Origin: Prinia subflava
Lineage: Eukaryota; Chordata; Aves; Passeriformes; Cisticolidae
DNA: 64,000 nt
Assembly: GCF_021018805.1 (NCBI RefSeq)
Contig: NC_086247.1
Span: forward strand, 1,751,501 to 1,815,500
Direction: 5' to 3'
The notes under the pieces are model-generated. The model made no database searches. It saw only the letters and a list, made by a program, of their open reading frames with translations, and was not told the origin of the DNA. The position numbers and the translations under genes are program-made. Below, in pieces: positions 55,087 to 64,000 of the stretch. How positions within the stretch are numbered: position 1 is the stretch's first letter; each line of letters opens with the position of its first letter.

Positions 55087-55729
55087 TGTGCTGGTTTGAA
55101 AGCAAAACCAGTGAGACTTCAAGTCACAAATACAATTTAGTAGAGAGAGAACGAACAAACAACAACAAAAAGAGTTGTAAAATAAATGAGTTGTAAAATA
55201 AAATAAGACAAATGCAACAGTACAAAGGACCTCTGACAGAGTCAGAATGCAAACCTGACACCCTGTTGGTCAGGGTGTTGGAACCAGCCTGAAGTCCTCC
55301 CAGAGTGACAGATGTGGCTCTGTTGGAGTAGAGATGATCCTCAAGAAAGAGTCCAGTCATCCTCTGGGAATCCAGTGGGAACAGGCTCCCTTGGTGTTTG
55401 GAATTGCTGGTTTTATCCCGGTGGAAAGGCTTTGGCTGCTCCCACTGGGTGGAGCATCTCCCAATGGGATGAGGTGATGTTATCAGTCATGTGAGAGGCC
55501 TTCAATGGCCCATTCACAGGGGATGTCCCTCGGAGGAGGATGGGTGGAGGAAGAGATAAGGAGGCCCTGCCTTATCTGGTGTTATCAGGTGTCCCATTAA
55601 CAGAAGGCATCTGCCCTCTTCCCCCTCTAGAGTTACAAGAGATAAGGAACAATATCTCCCAACAATATCTATTTTCATTCTAAATGAAAGTAGAATACAC
55701 ATTTTGGTTACATTTTTCAATCTGAGACA
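55087..55729 (-). mobile_element. Solo ERVL-like LTR with perfect 5-bp target duplication, inverted copy
   Basis: Reverse complement of the family at 41673. It begins TGTGCTGGTTTGAAAGC and ends CAATCTGAGACA on the plus strand, with GATAA at 55082-55086 and 55730-55734. Shared blocks include the TCTGTTGGAGTAGAGATGAT segment, the CCCACTGGGTGGAGCATCTC segment and the ACACCCTG...CAGGGTGT hairpin (55258-55278). A minus-strand TATA-like GATAAAA corresponds to plus-strand TTTTATC at 55411-55417. Length 643 bp, no internal genes. Confidence 0.94.
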
Positions 55730-55800
55730 GATAAGAAGCCCAAGAACATCTCCTCCCGGATTGGTACCAGTCCAGATGGAAGCAACAGTGGGGAACTTTT

Positions 55801-56086
55801 CATAGAACCATTAATGTTGGAAAAGACCTCCAAAATCACCAAGTCCAACCCTCGACTGAATCCCACCATGCTCGTCATAAAGTGCCACATCCACTCATTT
55901 TTCAACACTTCCAGGGATCGTGATTCCATCATTTCCCTGGACAGCCTGTTCCAATGCTTGACCATCCTTTCAGTGAATAAATTTTTCCTAAAATCCAATC
56001 TGAACCTCCCCTGGTGCAACCTGAGCCCATCTTGCACCATTTCTTTGTGTGCAAGGTCTTTGATTGAGATGGGTGACTTCCACTGA
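55801..56086 (-). mobile_element. CR1 LINE 3' region
   Basis: Reverse CR1: CATAGAACCATTAATGTTGG, AAAAGACCTCCAAAATCACC, AAGTGCCACATCCACTCATT, CACTTCCAGGGATCGTGATT, CCTGTTCCAATGCTTGACCA and CTGAACCTCCCCTGGTGCAA. Confidence 0.94.
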
Positions 56087-56327
56087 GAGTGGGTTAATGC
56101 GCAGCATGTGATTTGACAAGAAAACTGCAGTGGAATGAAATTCCTGAGACCGGTGTGTGCCCAGTGAGGTTTACAGAGCTCTTGGAAGCCTGTCCAAGAG
56201 AAGTGGGATCTGCACTCGCTGTAACCAGATGTTCAAATAGCTGGACAAAAAGTGAGTGGAGAAACTTGATTTTTAACTCCATTCCTTACATCTCCATGTG
56301 GTTGTTGGACACAAACATGGCCAAAAA

Positions 56328-56770
56328 ATAACAGAATCATGGATTGGTTTGGGTTGGGAAGGATGTTAAAGATCATCTAACTCCATCCGCCCTGCCTTGG
56401 GACACCTTCCACCATCTCAGATTGCCCCAAGCCCCATCCAACCTGATCTTGGACACTTCCAGGGATGGGGCAGCCACAGCTCCCTGAAAAACCTGTGCCA
56501 GGGTCTCACCACCCTCACAGGGAAGAATTCCTTCCCATTATCATATCTACATCTACTTTCTTTCAGTTTGAACCTACTTCCCCTTGTCCTGTTTCTCCAG
56601 GTCCTTGTAAATAATCTCTCTTCATTTTTTTTGTTGCCTTCTTCAGGCAATGGAAGGCAGCAATTGGATCATCCCAAAGCTTCTCTTTTCCAGGCTGAAC
56701 ACCCCCAACACTCCCAATTTTTCCTCACAGGAAAGGTGCTCCATCCCTCTGATCTTGGTTGGTGACACTC
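56328..56770 (-). mobile_element. CR1 LINE 3' region, about 440 bp
   Basis: Reverse CR1: CAGAATCATGGATTGGTTTG, GGACACCTTCCACCATCTCA, TGGACACTTCCAGGGATGGG, AAACCTGTGCCAGGGTCTCA, AGGGAAGAATTCCTTCCCAT, CCAGGTCCTTGTAAATAATC, GGCAATGGAAGGCAGCAATT and TCTTTTCCAGGCTGAACACC. Confidence 0.95.
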
Positions 56771-57677
56771 TGCCATTGCTGAGCTACCCAGGACACAAAT
56801 TCCCTCAACAACCTGCAAAGAGCTTGATGCCAATAGAACTTAGAGAGTGAAAATAGAATTCAGTTCTTCCTCATTCGTTTTAACACCCCAAAATCTCTGT
56901 CACATTTTTTGCTGTGGGCTTGGGGGAGAGCTTTAACTCATAGAGAATTCTTATAGCTCATCAAAAGCATTCTGGGCTATCACAGGCACCATGCTGCAGT
57001 TGAAAAAATACTTATTTATGAGTCTTGCATATTGTTAACAAAATAACAGCTTTCATTTTGCTTTCATATCCCATGATTCAGGGTGTTTACAGAATAAGCT
57101 GAATCTCATTAAATTTCGAACTAAGAGCTGGCAAAAGCCCAGCTTGGCTGAGGTTCCACTCTGTACAAAAGCTAAGAATGCACCTCAGAGGTGAACAACA
57201 GGCCTTGCCTTTGGAAAAAGAATGGAAAAATTGAATGTTTTTTGGTTTTAGGGGTCACAAATTTCAAATAAACTGAACAAAGTTCAGTTTTACCCATTTG
57301 TGATTCTTTTATGACTGCTAGAACAGACACATATTCAGGAGATCTGGATTTTATTCCTTAACTTGCTGGAGATACTCTGTACAAAGCACTTCCCCTTAGC
57401 CCTGCCATTAACTGGAAGTGACAACCCTGATTTTAATAAGGTCCCCTAAAAGCTGCTGTCAGGCAGCCTGGCACCAGGATCCTCCCTGCTGCAATAACTG
57501 CTCAGAAAAATAACAGCCCCAGGCTCATTTGCCTAAAACAGGCTGGAGGCTTTTATCCCAGGGCCTGAGCCAGGAAATCAATCAGGAGCCGATTTCCATC
57601 AGGCTGCACGGAACAGGGGAGTTCATGGATCTGTCACCTGTGTGGGAAAATCCCGGGGATAAAGCCGTTCACAGCTC
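56771..57677. other. Unique sequence, candidate conserved noncoding region
   Basis: About 0.9 kb with no mobile element or simple repeat and no coding frame. 56940-57240 and 57430-57660 have even composition and no decayed repeat signature, so they are reasonable targets for a conservation search. Confidence 0.4.
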
Positions 57678-57972
57678 TTAGAATCATGGGATTATTCATG
57701 TTGGAAAGGAGCTTTAGGATCATTAAGCCCCGCTGTTAGCCTGGCATTACTAAGTCCAGCACCAAACCACGTCCCTAAGTGCCAAGTTCTTAAACACCTC
57801 CAGAGGCTGTGACGCTGTGCCAGGGCTTAAAAGACATTTTAGGCCAAGAAATTTTCCCTAATGTTTGAGCTAAAGTTCCTCTGGTGCAACCTAAGGCTGT
57901 TTCCTCTTATCCAAATGATTTTTTACTTGGGAAAAGAGCCTGAACCTCACCTGGCTACACCCTCCTGTCAGG
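57678..57972 (-). mobile_element. CR1 LINE, left arm of a probably split copy
   Basis: Reverse CR1: GAATCATGGGATTATTCATG, TTGGAAAGGAGCTTTAGGAT, GCACCAAACCACGTCCCTAA, ACACCTCCAGAGGCTGTGAC, CTCTGGTGCAACCTAAGGCT and CACCCTCCTGTCAGG. The usual continuation GAGTTGTAGAGAGTG is absent here. Confidence 0.92.
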
Positions 57973-58468
57973 TGATAAAATCTTGCATGTGGCCAGAATG
58001 GAACAAGCTTCGTGAAGATTTATAAATAGAGCATCCTGCACTTCTCAGAATGGCTTAAAATAATTGCGAGACAGCTCTTCAGGGGTGTTTTGTAAAGCAA
58101 GAAGTTTAATAAAGACAAAATAACAAAGGATACACAAACAAAAGAAAAGCCGAGCACAGGTGTCAGAGAAGCCTGACACCTTGCTACAGCACCCCAAAAA
58201 GCCCAGAGCACCTCTGTGCTTGTCCTTAAGTACTGAAGGGCCCAGAAGGGTTCTCTTGGCAAATTACCAATAGAAATTGGTACCAATAGCTACAGGTTTT
58301 GAGAATTGTCCTAAAGATCTACCCAGTTCCCCTGTGCTGACACTGAGCCAATTACAATGAGAAGGCTACAGAAAGTTCTAGTTTCACTTCCTTACACATT
58401 TAGAGGTAAACTGAAACTCTTTTCCTTATCTAGAATAATTTGCTTGGGTATGGAAATGGATTACAACA
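57973..58468 (-). mobile_element. Probable solo ERV LTR nested in CR1
   Basis: A 496-bp insert between CR1 halves, bounded by TGATAAAATC and GATTACAACA (TG...CA). The flanks GTCAGG (57967-57972) and CTCAGA (58469-58474) match at four of six positions, so the target duplication is only suggestive. On the minus strand a TATA-like TACTTAAGG lies near 58228 and a poly-A-like ATTAAA near 58108, which gives a normal U3-R-U5 order. On the plus strand AATAAA also occurs at 58109, so orientation is not certain. Confidence 0.6.
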
Positions 58469-58780
58469 CTCAGAGAGTTGAGGAGAGTGGTAAGGTTTCT
58501 CCTGAGCCTCCTTTTCTCCAGGCTGAGCCCTCCCAACTCCTTCAGCCACTCCTGGTGCTCCAGACCCTTCCCCAGCTCCATTCCCTCCTCTGGACATGCT
58601 CCAGCCCCTCAATATCCTTCTTTTCATAGGAAAGCCAGAACTGATCCCAGGATTTGAGGTGTGGCCTCACCAGTGTCAGTACAGAGGGACAATCCCTGCC
58701 CTGGTCCTGCTGGCCACAGTTTTGCTGTCACAGGCCAGGATGTCACTGGTGCTTTGGATGCCTCCTTCACGTCCCTGTTA
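58469..58780 (-). mobile_element. CR1 LINE, right arm of the probably split copy
   Basis: Continues with AGAGAGTTGAGGAGAGTGGT, TCTCCTGAGCCTCCTTTTCT, CCAGGCTGAGCCCTCCCAAC, ATTCCCTCCTCTGGACATGC, TCCAGCCCCTCAATATCCTT and the more internal ATTTGAGGTGTGGCCTCACC and CTGGTCCTGCTGGCCACAGT blocks. Confidence 0.92.
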
Positions 58781-58974
58781 TCCAGTGCTCGGCCCTCAGG
58801 TGTCCCCACCAGAGCCAAGGGATTGGAATCACAGCACAAGGACCTGGAATTTGCACCACTCATTCACCCCAGGCTGGAAAAGACATCAGACACCCTTGAC
58901 ATGATTGGGATCAGTCTGGAAATGGATTTTGGAAAAAGGTGGAAAAGCAATGAAGTGGTGGGAGGCACAAGGAA
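58781..58974. other. Unique or decayed CR1 spacer
   Basis: Similarity to CR1 fades here. A 274-codon frame starting at 58661 continues into the GGAGAA array and is an artefact. Confidence 0.4.
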
Positions 58975-59222
58975 GGAGGAGAAGGAGGATGAGAAGGAGA
59001 AGGAGAAGGAGGATGAGAAGGAGAAGGAGAAGGAGAAGGAGAAGGAGAAGGAGAAGGAGAAGGAGAAGGAGAAGGAGAAGGAGAAGGAGAAGGAGAAGGA
59101 GAAGGAGAAGGAGAAGGAGAAGGAGAAGGAGAAGGAGAAGGAGAAGGAGAAGGAGAAGGAGAAGGAGAAGGAGAAGGAGAAGGAGAAGGAGAAGGAGAAG
59201 GAGAAGGAGAAGGAGAAGGAGG
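58975..59222 (+). repeat. GGAGAA hexamer microsatellite
   Basis: About 40 units of GAGAAG/GGAGAA, with two GGATGAG variants near the 5' edge. It is the reverse complement of the TTCTCC hexamer at 19.25-19.46 kb. All-purine plus strand; frames through it (Glu-Lys, Arg and Ser/Phe/Leu repeats) are spurious. Confidence 0.97.
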
Positions 59223-59267
59223 AAAAGAAAGAGGAAAAGAAAAGGAGGAGGACAAAAAGGAGAACAA

Positions 59268-59438
59268 GAACAGGAACAAGAACAAGAACAAGAACAAGAA
59301 CAAGAACAAGAACAAGAACAAGAACAAGAACAAGAACAAGAACAAGAACAAGAACAAGAACAAGAACAAGAACAAGAACAAGAACAAGAACAAGAACAAG
59401 AACAAGAACAAGAACAAGAACAAGAACAAGAACAAGAA
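59268..59438 (+). repeat. AACAAG hexamer microsatellite
   Basis: About 28 units of AACAAG, separated from the GGAGAA array by a 45-bp purine-rich bridge (GAAAAGAAAGAGG-type, then GGACAAAAAGG). Frames read Arg-Thr, Glu-Gln or Leu-Val on the two strands. Confidence 0.97.
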
Positions 59439-60253
59439 GGATCTGCAGTGAGAAAAACAGGGAGATAGAAAAGAATGAAAAATAGCAGCGAAGGAAGGGA
59501 AACAGCTGTGGGCAAAAGGATTTGTAGAGCAAAACTGAGCAGACAAAAAGAGGGAAAAGGTTTGAGTGGAGGTGAGAGAAAGGTGGAGAGCAATGGGTAC
59601 AGGTGAAAGCAAACTGAAACCAAGCAGAGCAAAGCAGAGAGAAAAAAAAAAATGGTGTCAGTCTAAAGGACTTTATTTCATTCCAAATTATTGTTGTGTT
59701 TCCATGAGGGCTTTTTACCCCCTCTCTTTTTTCTTCACAGTTCCATTTAAAGACATTAAAAGGATCCAAAATGGATTTTTTCAGCATTTCTGAACCCAAA
59801 GTTTTCATCTGCAATGTATTAGAACACACTGAAACACTTTATTCATTGCTCCAACCTTCACCCATCTGCATTTTCTTACTTTGCTTTGTAGAGGGAACCA
59901 TTGATCCACGCAGGTATTATTACTCACTTAATTACAGCCATCCTGAGCATCCTGTCGTAAACCAAATTTGTACAAATTTATTATAAATTTGTTTATTATC
60001 AGGTATAAATAGCGATGTTTCCTCCATCCAAAGGGTTGGGCTGGTCCTGTTTTAAGAGGGAGAAATGGGATGTTTTCAAATTGCTCTGTCAGGATGGTGT
60101 TGAGGGCTGCAGGGATTGATGGATGTCACCTCAGCTGGAGCAGGGTAAAATCCAGGCTTGGTGAAACCCCCTGAACAGTGGGATAAATGGGATGTAGCTG
60201 GATTAAATGCCTGTATTGACACAGCCAAGTAAACAGGGCCATGGAATGGGATG
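59439..60253. other. Unique spacer
   Basis: No feature recognised. Confidence 0.5.
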
Positions 60254-60455
60254 AAAACAAAAACAAACAAACAAACCAAACCAAACCAAACCAAACCAAA
60301 CCAAACCAAACCAAACCAAACCAAAACAAAACAAAACAAAACAAAACAAAACAAAACAAACAAAACAAACAAACAAAAAACCAACCAACCAACCAACCAA
60401 AAAACCAAAAAAAACCCAAAAAAACCCCCAAAAAAACCCAAAACCCCCCAAAAAT
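60254..60455 (+). repeat. A/C microsatellite changing from CCAAA to CAAAA to CCAA
   Basis: Stepwise: AAACAAAC units, about 13 CCAAA units, eight or so CAAAA units, CAAA units, CCAA units, then A runs alternating with C runs. Plus strand lacks G and T; minus-strand frames are Phe/Gly/Trp repeats of 87 to 121 codons. Confidence 0.95.
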
Positions 60456-62559
60456 CCAGGTGTCATTTAGGAGTTAAAACCAGCTGTAAACCTTTTGTGA
60501 AAGGTTTAATGCTTTTGTGAAAGCTGGGATTAATGCACTCTGCTTTTTGGGGGAGGGTTGGGAGCATGCAGTCAGGCTGTGTCACCCCAGTTGGAATTAG
60601 AGCCAGAGAAGAGCTCCAGACCCTTAAATTTTCTTGTGCTGAATAACTCACAGAGCACAGCTGATAACAGGAATCCCTCAGGGGCAGGATGTGTTGGTTT
60701 TTTTTTAACCTGAGGGCTGTTTGGTTTAAGTCTCTACTGCAGTCCTAGCCCAGACTGGGCCACATCTTCACACTGCGTCCAAAAAACCACAAAGGGGACA
60801 CATCCCCTTCCTAATATCCCGTGTCCTGCTTTTCCTAGGCAGGGAAATACGGATATACCCTCGGGGTGTCCTGGTGTGGACAGCTGCAGGGGAGGCAGGA
60901 ATAATCTGGTGCTGCTGATGTCGAAACAGAAACCCCGGAGAGGCTTTTAATGTAAGAACAGCAAAATATTTTGGGAAAAAAAGATCTTGGTGGAGTCAGG
61001 ACATTTACTCCAAACTCTGAGTGCTGCTCCTGCAGGAGGAGATGAACAACAAAACGCCTTCTTTGAGGAATCACCATCTGTTTTCCAGTGGGTTTTCATC
61101 TGACCTTTACTTTCAGTCCTTTGCCTTCAGTCCTCACTTGTCCAAGCAAGTGCTGCCTTTGCTGATCCCTGGGATTTCTGGGGAAAATGACTTTCACCAC
61201 ATTTTCGATCTCTTCATGGAGCATGGGAGGCTGAATTCCCGGTGGGAATGAATATGTGACCTCAGTTATGCCAATTTATAGCCTTGCAAAAGCTGCACCA
61301 GGGTGTGTGGCCCCACCTGGGCTGTGCAAGGTTTGCAGGGTTAGGGGGGTGCACAATTCTTTGTCCTCCATCCAAACCCACGTCCAGATTCCATGCACTT
61401 CCCAGGCACAACAAAATAAATAAAAAATAATTTTCTGCTCTGCTCAACTACTGTATTTTAACTATTTTTCAGTGCTTTGTGGACTTCAGATATAATTCTG
61501 TGCAAGAACTTGTTCAGGAGACACCATCAGGCACTGAACTCACAGGGAAGTGTGACTTTGAAGTTTAGAAAAACATTAAAAATCCAAATGGAGATGTCCT
61601 TATTCAGAGGGAATTCTGACCTGATTTATTTTGGTTCTCTTTCAGTTTGATCTGAGAAGGCTTGAGCTGAACTCATTAAACTTGTGAAATTGAGCTGGTC
61701 ACAAAAACAGTAAAAATAGTCTTAGGTCCAGACCTAAGATCTGAGATGGGTCCTAATTCAAAGACAGACTGTGTAGCCTGAGGAAGGCATTCCCAAGGTC
61801 TGGACTCCAACAGGTTAATAAATCCATTGTTTCCCACATTTAAACACCCAAAGTATAAAATCCATGTAGAGACACTGAAATCTGGGTCATTTATTCTGGT
61901 GTTTATTCAAATATTACCTTGAAGTAATAATGATTAATAGATTGTTTGATACATATTTCACCAGTGGTTCCTGAATTAATTCAACTCCTCATAACCACGG
62001 AGAATAATTGAATACCCTTGTTACTCATGTGTTCACAACCCTCCCATTGTTGTAATTGGGTCACTCCAGGGCTCAGATGAAATCAGGTTTAAAAAAAAAA
62101 AACATATTCAAATGGGTAAAAGGGAAATCATGACATCAAACCTCAGCAGAAAGTGCTTGTTAACAATTTAATAAACAGCCTCTGTGCCATGCTGCTACCC
62201 AGTACTTAGATAAGGATGTAAGAAATTAATTTTTGGATCAGAATTCTGTTCTTCTAGCACAGGATTCCCTGTCCAGCACAGAAATTTGGAATTAGGGGGG
62301 TGAAAAACCCTTTTTGCAGTTTATTCCCATGCACCCACAGCTGTTGTATTAGAAAGGTAGAGGGAACAGTTCTGCCAATTCCCCTTTAGGTCTGTTTTCA
62401 GCTTCTTTTGCCCTTATATTTTGTTGTCTGACTCCAGTGCTGTGGACAGCAGAGAGTCCCATGTTCTGTCTGTTGGATTCAGAAGCAATCTGGCTTTTTT
62501 CTGTTCTCAATTTCGTTGCAAACCAGTCCCCATTTGGTTATCCCACCCCCTTCATGATT
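60456..62559. other. Unique sequence, longest repeat-free stretch
   Basis: About 2.1 kb in which I see no mobile element, long simple repeat or credible exon. 61850-62070 is AT-rich with TGATTAATAG, GTAATAATG and GAATTAATTC words and might be conserved noncoding DNA. Confidence 0.45.
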
Positions 62560-62890
62560 TTTGAAGCCTCAACCTCATCCTCCACTTCCCCAGATTTCTT
62601 CTCTCCAAACTGAGGAGCCTCTGCAGCCTTTTCAGTCTCTCCTCTAAAGGCAGATACTCCATATTCCTGATTATTTTACTTTATCTGGACTTTCTTTTAT
62701 CTCACCTGGGTCTGTTTTGAGAGAAAGAACAGAACTGCACAGACAACTCAATATGAGAGGCCACAAAAATTCTGTGTAACAGCAAAACCCCTCCCTCTGT
62801 CTGCTTTCCAAAAACCTCCTTGGTGCTTCCCAGCTTTTTGCCAGCACTTTTGGCTGCTGTGGCACACAAAGCCAGGGACTTCAGGGTGCC
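62560..62890 (-). mobile_element. Old, decayed CR1-like relic
   Basis: Weak reverse CR1 pattern: TTCTTCTCTCCAAACTGAGG followed by AGCCTTTTCAGTCTCTCCTC, GATACTCC, GAACTGCACAGACAACTC and ATGAGAGGCC, matching in order the CTCCAGGCTGA, CAGCCTCTCC, GTGCTCC, GAACTGGACAC and GTGAGGCC landmarks of CR1. Heavily mutated, so older than the others. Confidence 0.55.
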
Positions 62891-63687
62891 CCCAGTGAAA
62901 CCCCGGGATGTCTTTCCTGAGTTTCCACAGACACTTCGGAGCACAGCAGCAGGAATGGTTTAGATTGCATTTCCACGGACACAAAATGTTTATTTGCAGT
63001 CTCTTGGAGCAGGTTATTTGGAAATCCATCCAGTCTGGGCTCAACTTTCCTATTTGTTTAATTCAAATCCCTGTGAGGTTCCTCTGGAGCTCCACCTGGA
63101 ATTTTATCCCACGTCTCTGTATCTCAAGAAGCAACCACTCAATCCTATTTTTTAATTTAAACTCTCTGGAGAAGGAATGGAACCTCTTCTCCAATCCTGT
63201 AGCATGTTATATTTTTAAATGTTCCTTTTTGAAAGAATTTTTGGAAGGGATTTTGGCTTTTTGAAAGTCCAAACTGGGTTTCCAGCAGACTCTTGCTGAA
63301 CTGCTGCTCATCTGCCTTTACAGAGCCACATTGGCTCTGTCCCAAAAATCCATATTTGCCATGAACTCATTCTTTCCTATAGAATACAGATTTTCCAGGG
63401 AACCAGGCAGTAATTTCCAAGGCATAAAGTGTGTAATGTTTATTATCCTATATTTTGTAGATGGGAATCAGATCAGTTGTTTCAACCTCTGGGAACTGTG
63501 GCCATGAGTAATGTGAAGTTTTATATCTCAGCCAAAATTTTATATGTGGGTTCCGTCAAGATTCCAGTCCTGGGGAATACTTTGGCACTGAGCTGGTTTG
63601 TTTAATTTTTGGGTATCAGGAATTAACAGGTAATTATAGGTGAGAAAGTGGGATTGATACAGATATTTTTGGTATGAAGGCAAGAAG
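62891..63687. other. Unique spacer
   Basis: No feature recognised. A 118-codon plus-strand frame (62908-63264) has no domain I know. Confidence 0.5.
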
Positions 63688-63926
63688 TTGTTTAAGGAGA
63701 GGTTTGGGTTGGATATTAGGAAAAGGTTTTTCATCCAGAGGGTGTTTGGGCTCTGGAACAGGATCCCAGGGAATGGTCACAGTCCAGAACCAGAGCTCCA
63801 GGAGAATTTGGACAACGCTCCAGGCACAGGATGGGATTGCTGGGATGCCCTGGGGAGGGCCAGGAGTTTGATTCATCCTTGTGAGTCCCTTCCAATCCAG
63901 AATGTTCCATAATTCTGTGATTTTTC
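63688..63926 (+). mobile_element. CR1 LINE 3' end
   Basis: Forward CR1: GAGAGGTTTGGGTTGGATAT, TAGGAAAAGGTTTTTCATCC, GGGCTCTGGAACAGGATCCC, GGGCCAGGAGTTTGATTCAT, GTCCCTTCCAATCCAGAATG and TTCCATAATTCTGTGATTTT. Confidence 0.94.
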
Positions 63927-64000
63927 AGTATTTTCTGGGCTGCTCAGCAAGCTTGAATGCAGCAGGACCCTCTGTTCTTAAACTGAGTATCAGTGAATCA

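Noticed and set aside
58661..59829. Frames of 187 to 321 codons rich in Glu-Lys, Arg-Thr, Leu or Ser-Pro
   Set aside because: They are translations of the GGAGAA and AACAAG arrays in several frames and on both strands.

Overview
The window looks like gene-poor nuclear DNA from a bird, most likely a songbird. The main evidence is about 50 short, mostly 5'-truncated copies of the CR1 LINE 3' region on both strands, some still ending in the CR1-type ATTCTATG-like terminal repeat. There are also seven solo LTRs of endogenous retroviruses (ERVs), long pure microsatellites and an assembly gap of 200 N. I see no SINEs, no operon-like packing and no bacterial genes. Calling it a songbird rests on my memory of the LTR families, so that part is inference.

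I found no convincing protein-coding exon, tRNA, rRNA or CRISPR array. The long open frames fall into two groups: translations of simple repeats (513 and 534 codons in a GGAT array, 208 to 321 codons in hexamer arrays) and short frames inside CR1 or LTR sequence. The window could be intergenic or lie inside a large intron; the sequence does not decide.

Layout. 1-14 kb: unique AT-rich sequence with scattered CR1 pieces, an A/C-rich tract (4.26-4.51 kb), a T-rich tract (7.9 kb) and a 123-bp tandem duplication (11.0 kb). 14.2-15.1 kb: a CR1 split by an LTR. 19.2-19.7 kb: a decamer-to-hexamer pyrimidine array. 22.27-23.69 kb: a 1.4-kb GGAT/GAT array. 24-33 kb: CR1 copies and a 452-bp pentamer array abutting a CR1 tail. 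33.4-34.3 kb: a second CR1 split by an LTR, then poly-T and the gap. 35-51 kb: more CR1 copies, AT-rich tracts and a solo LTR with intact 5-bp target duplications (41.67-42.30 kb). 52-58.8 kb: the densest mobile-element cluster, with four LTRs, two of them inside CR1 copies. 58.97-60.46 kb: three simple-repeat arrays. 60.5-64 kb: mostly unique.

The most informative result is the insertion history. For six LTRs I can read paired short duplications of 4, 5 or 6 bp at the two ends, suggesting at least three ERV lineages; the seventh has only an imperfect pair. Four of the seven sit inside CR1 copies whose two halves rejoin cleanly when the LTR is removed. I saw no previously undescribed gene system. 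The items most worth a second look are the nested insertions, a hairpin conserved in one LTR family, the mosaic purine/pyrimidine arrays and a few possible conserved noncoding stretches.
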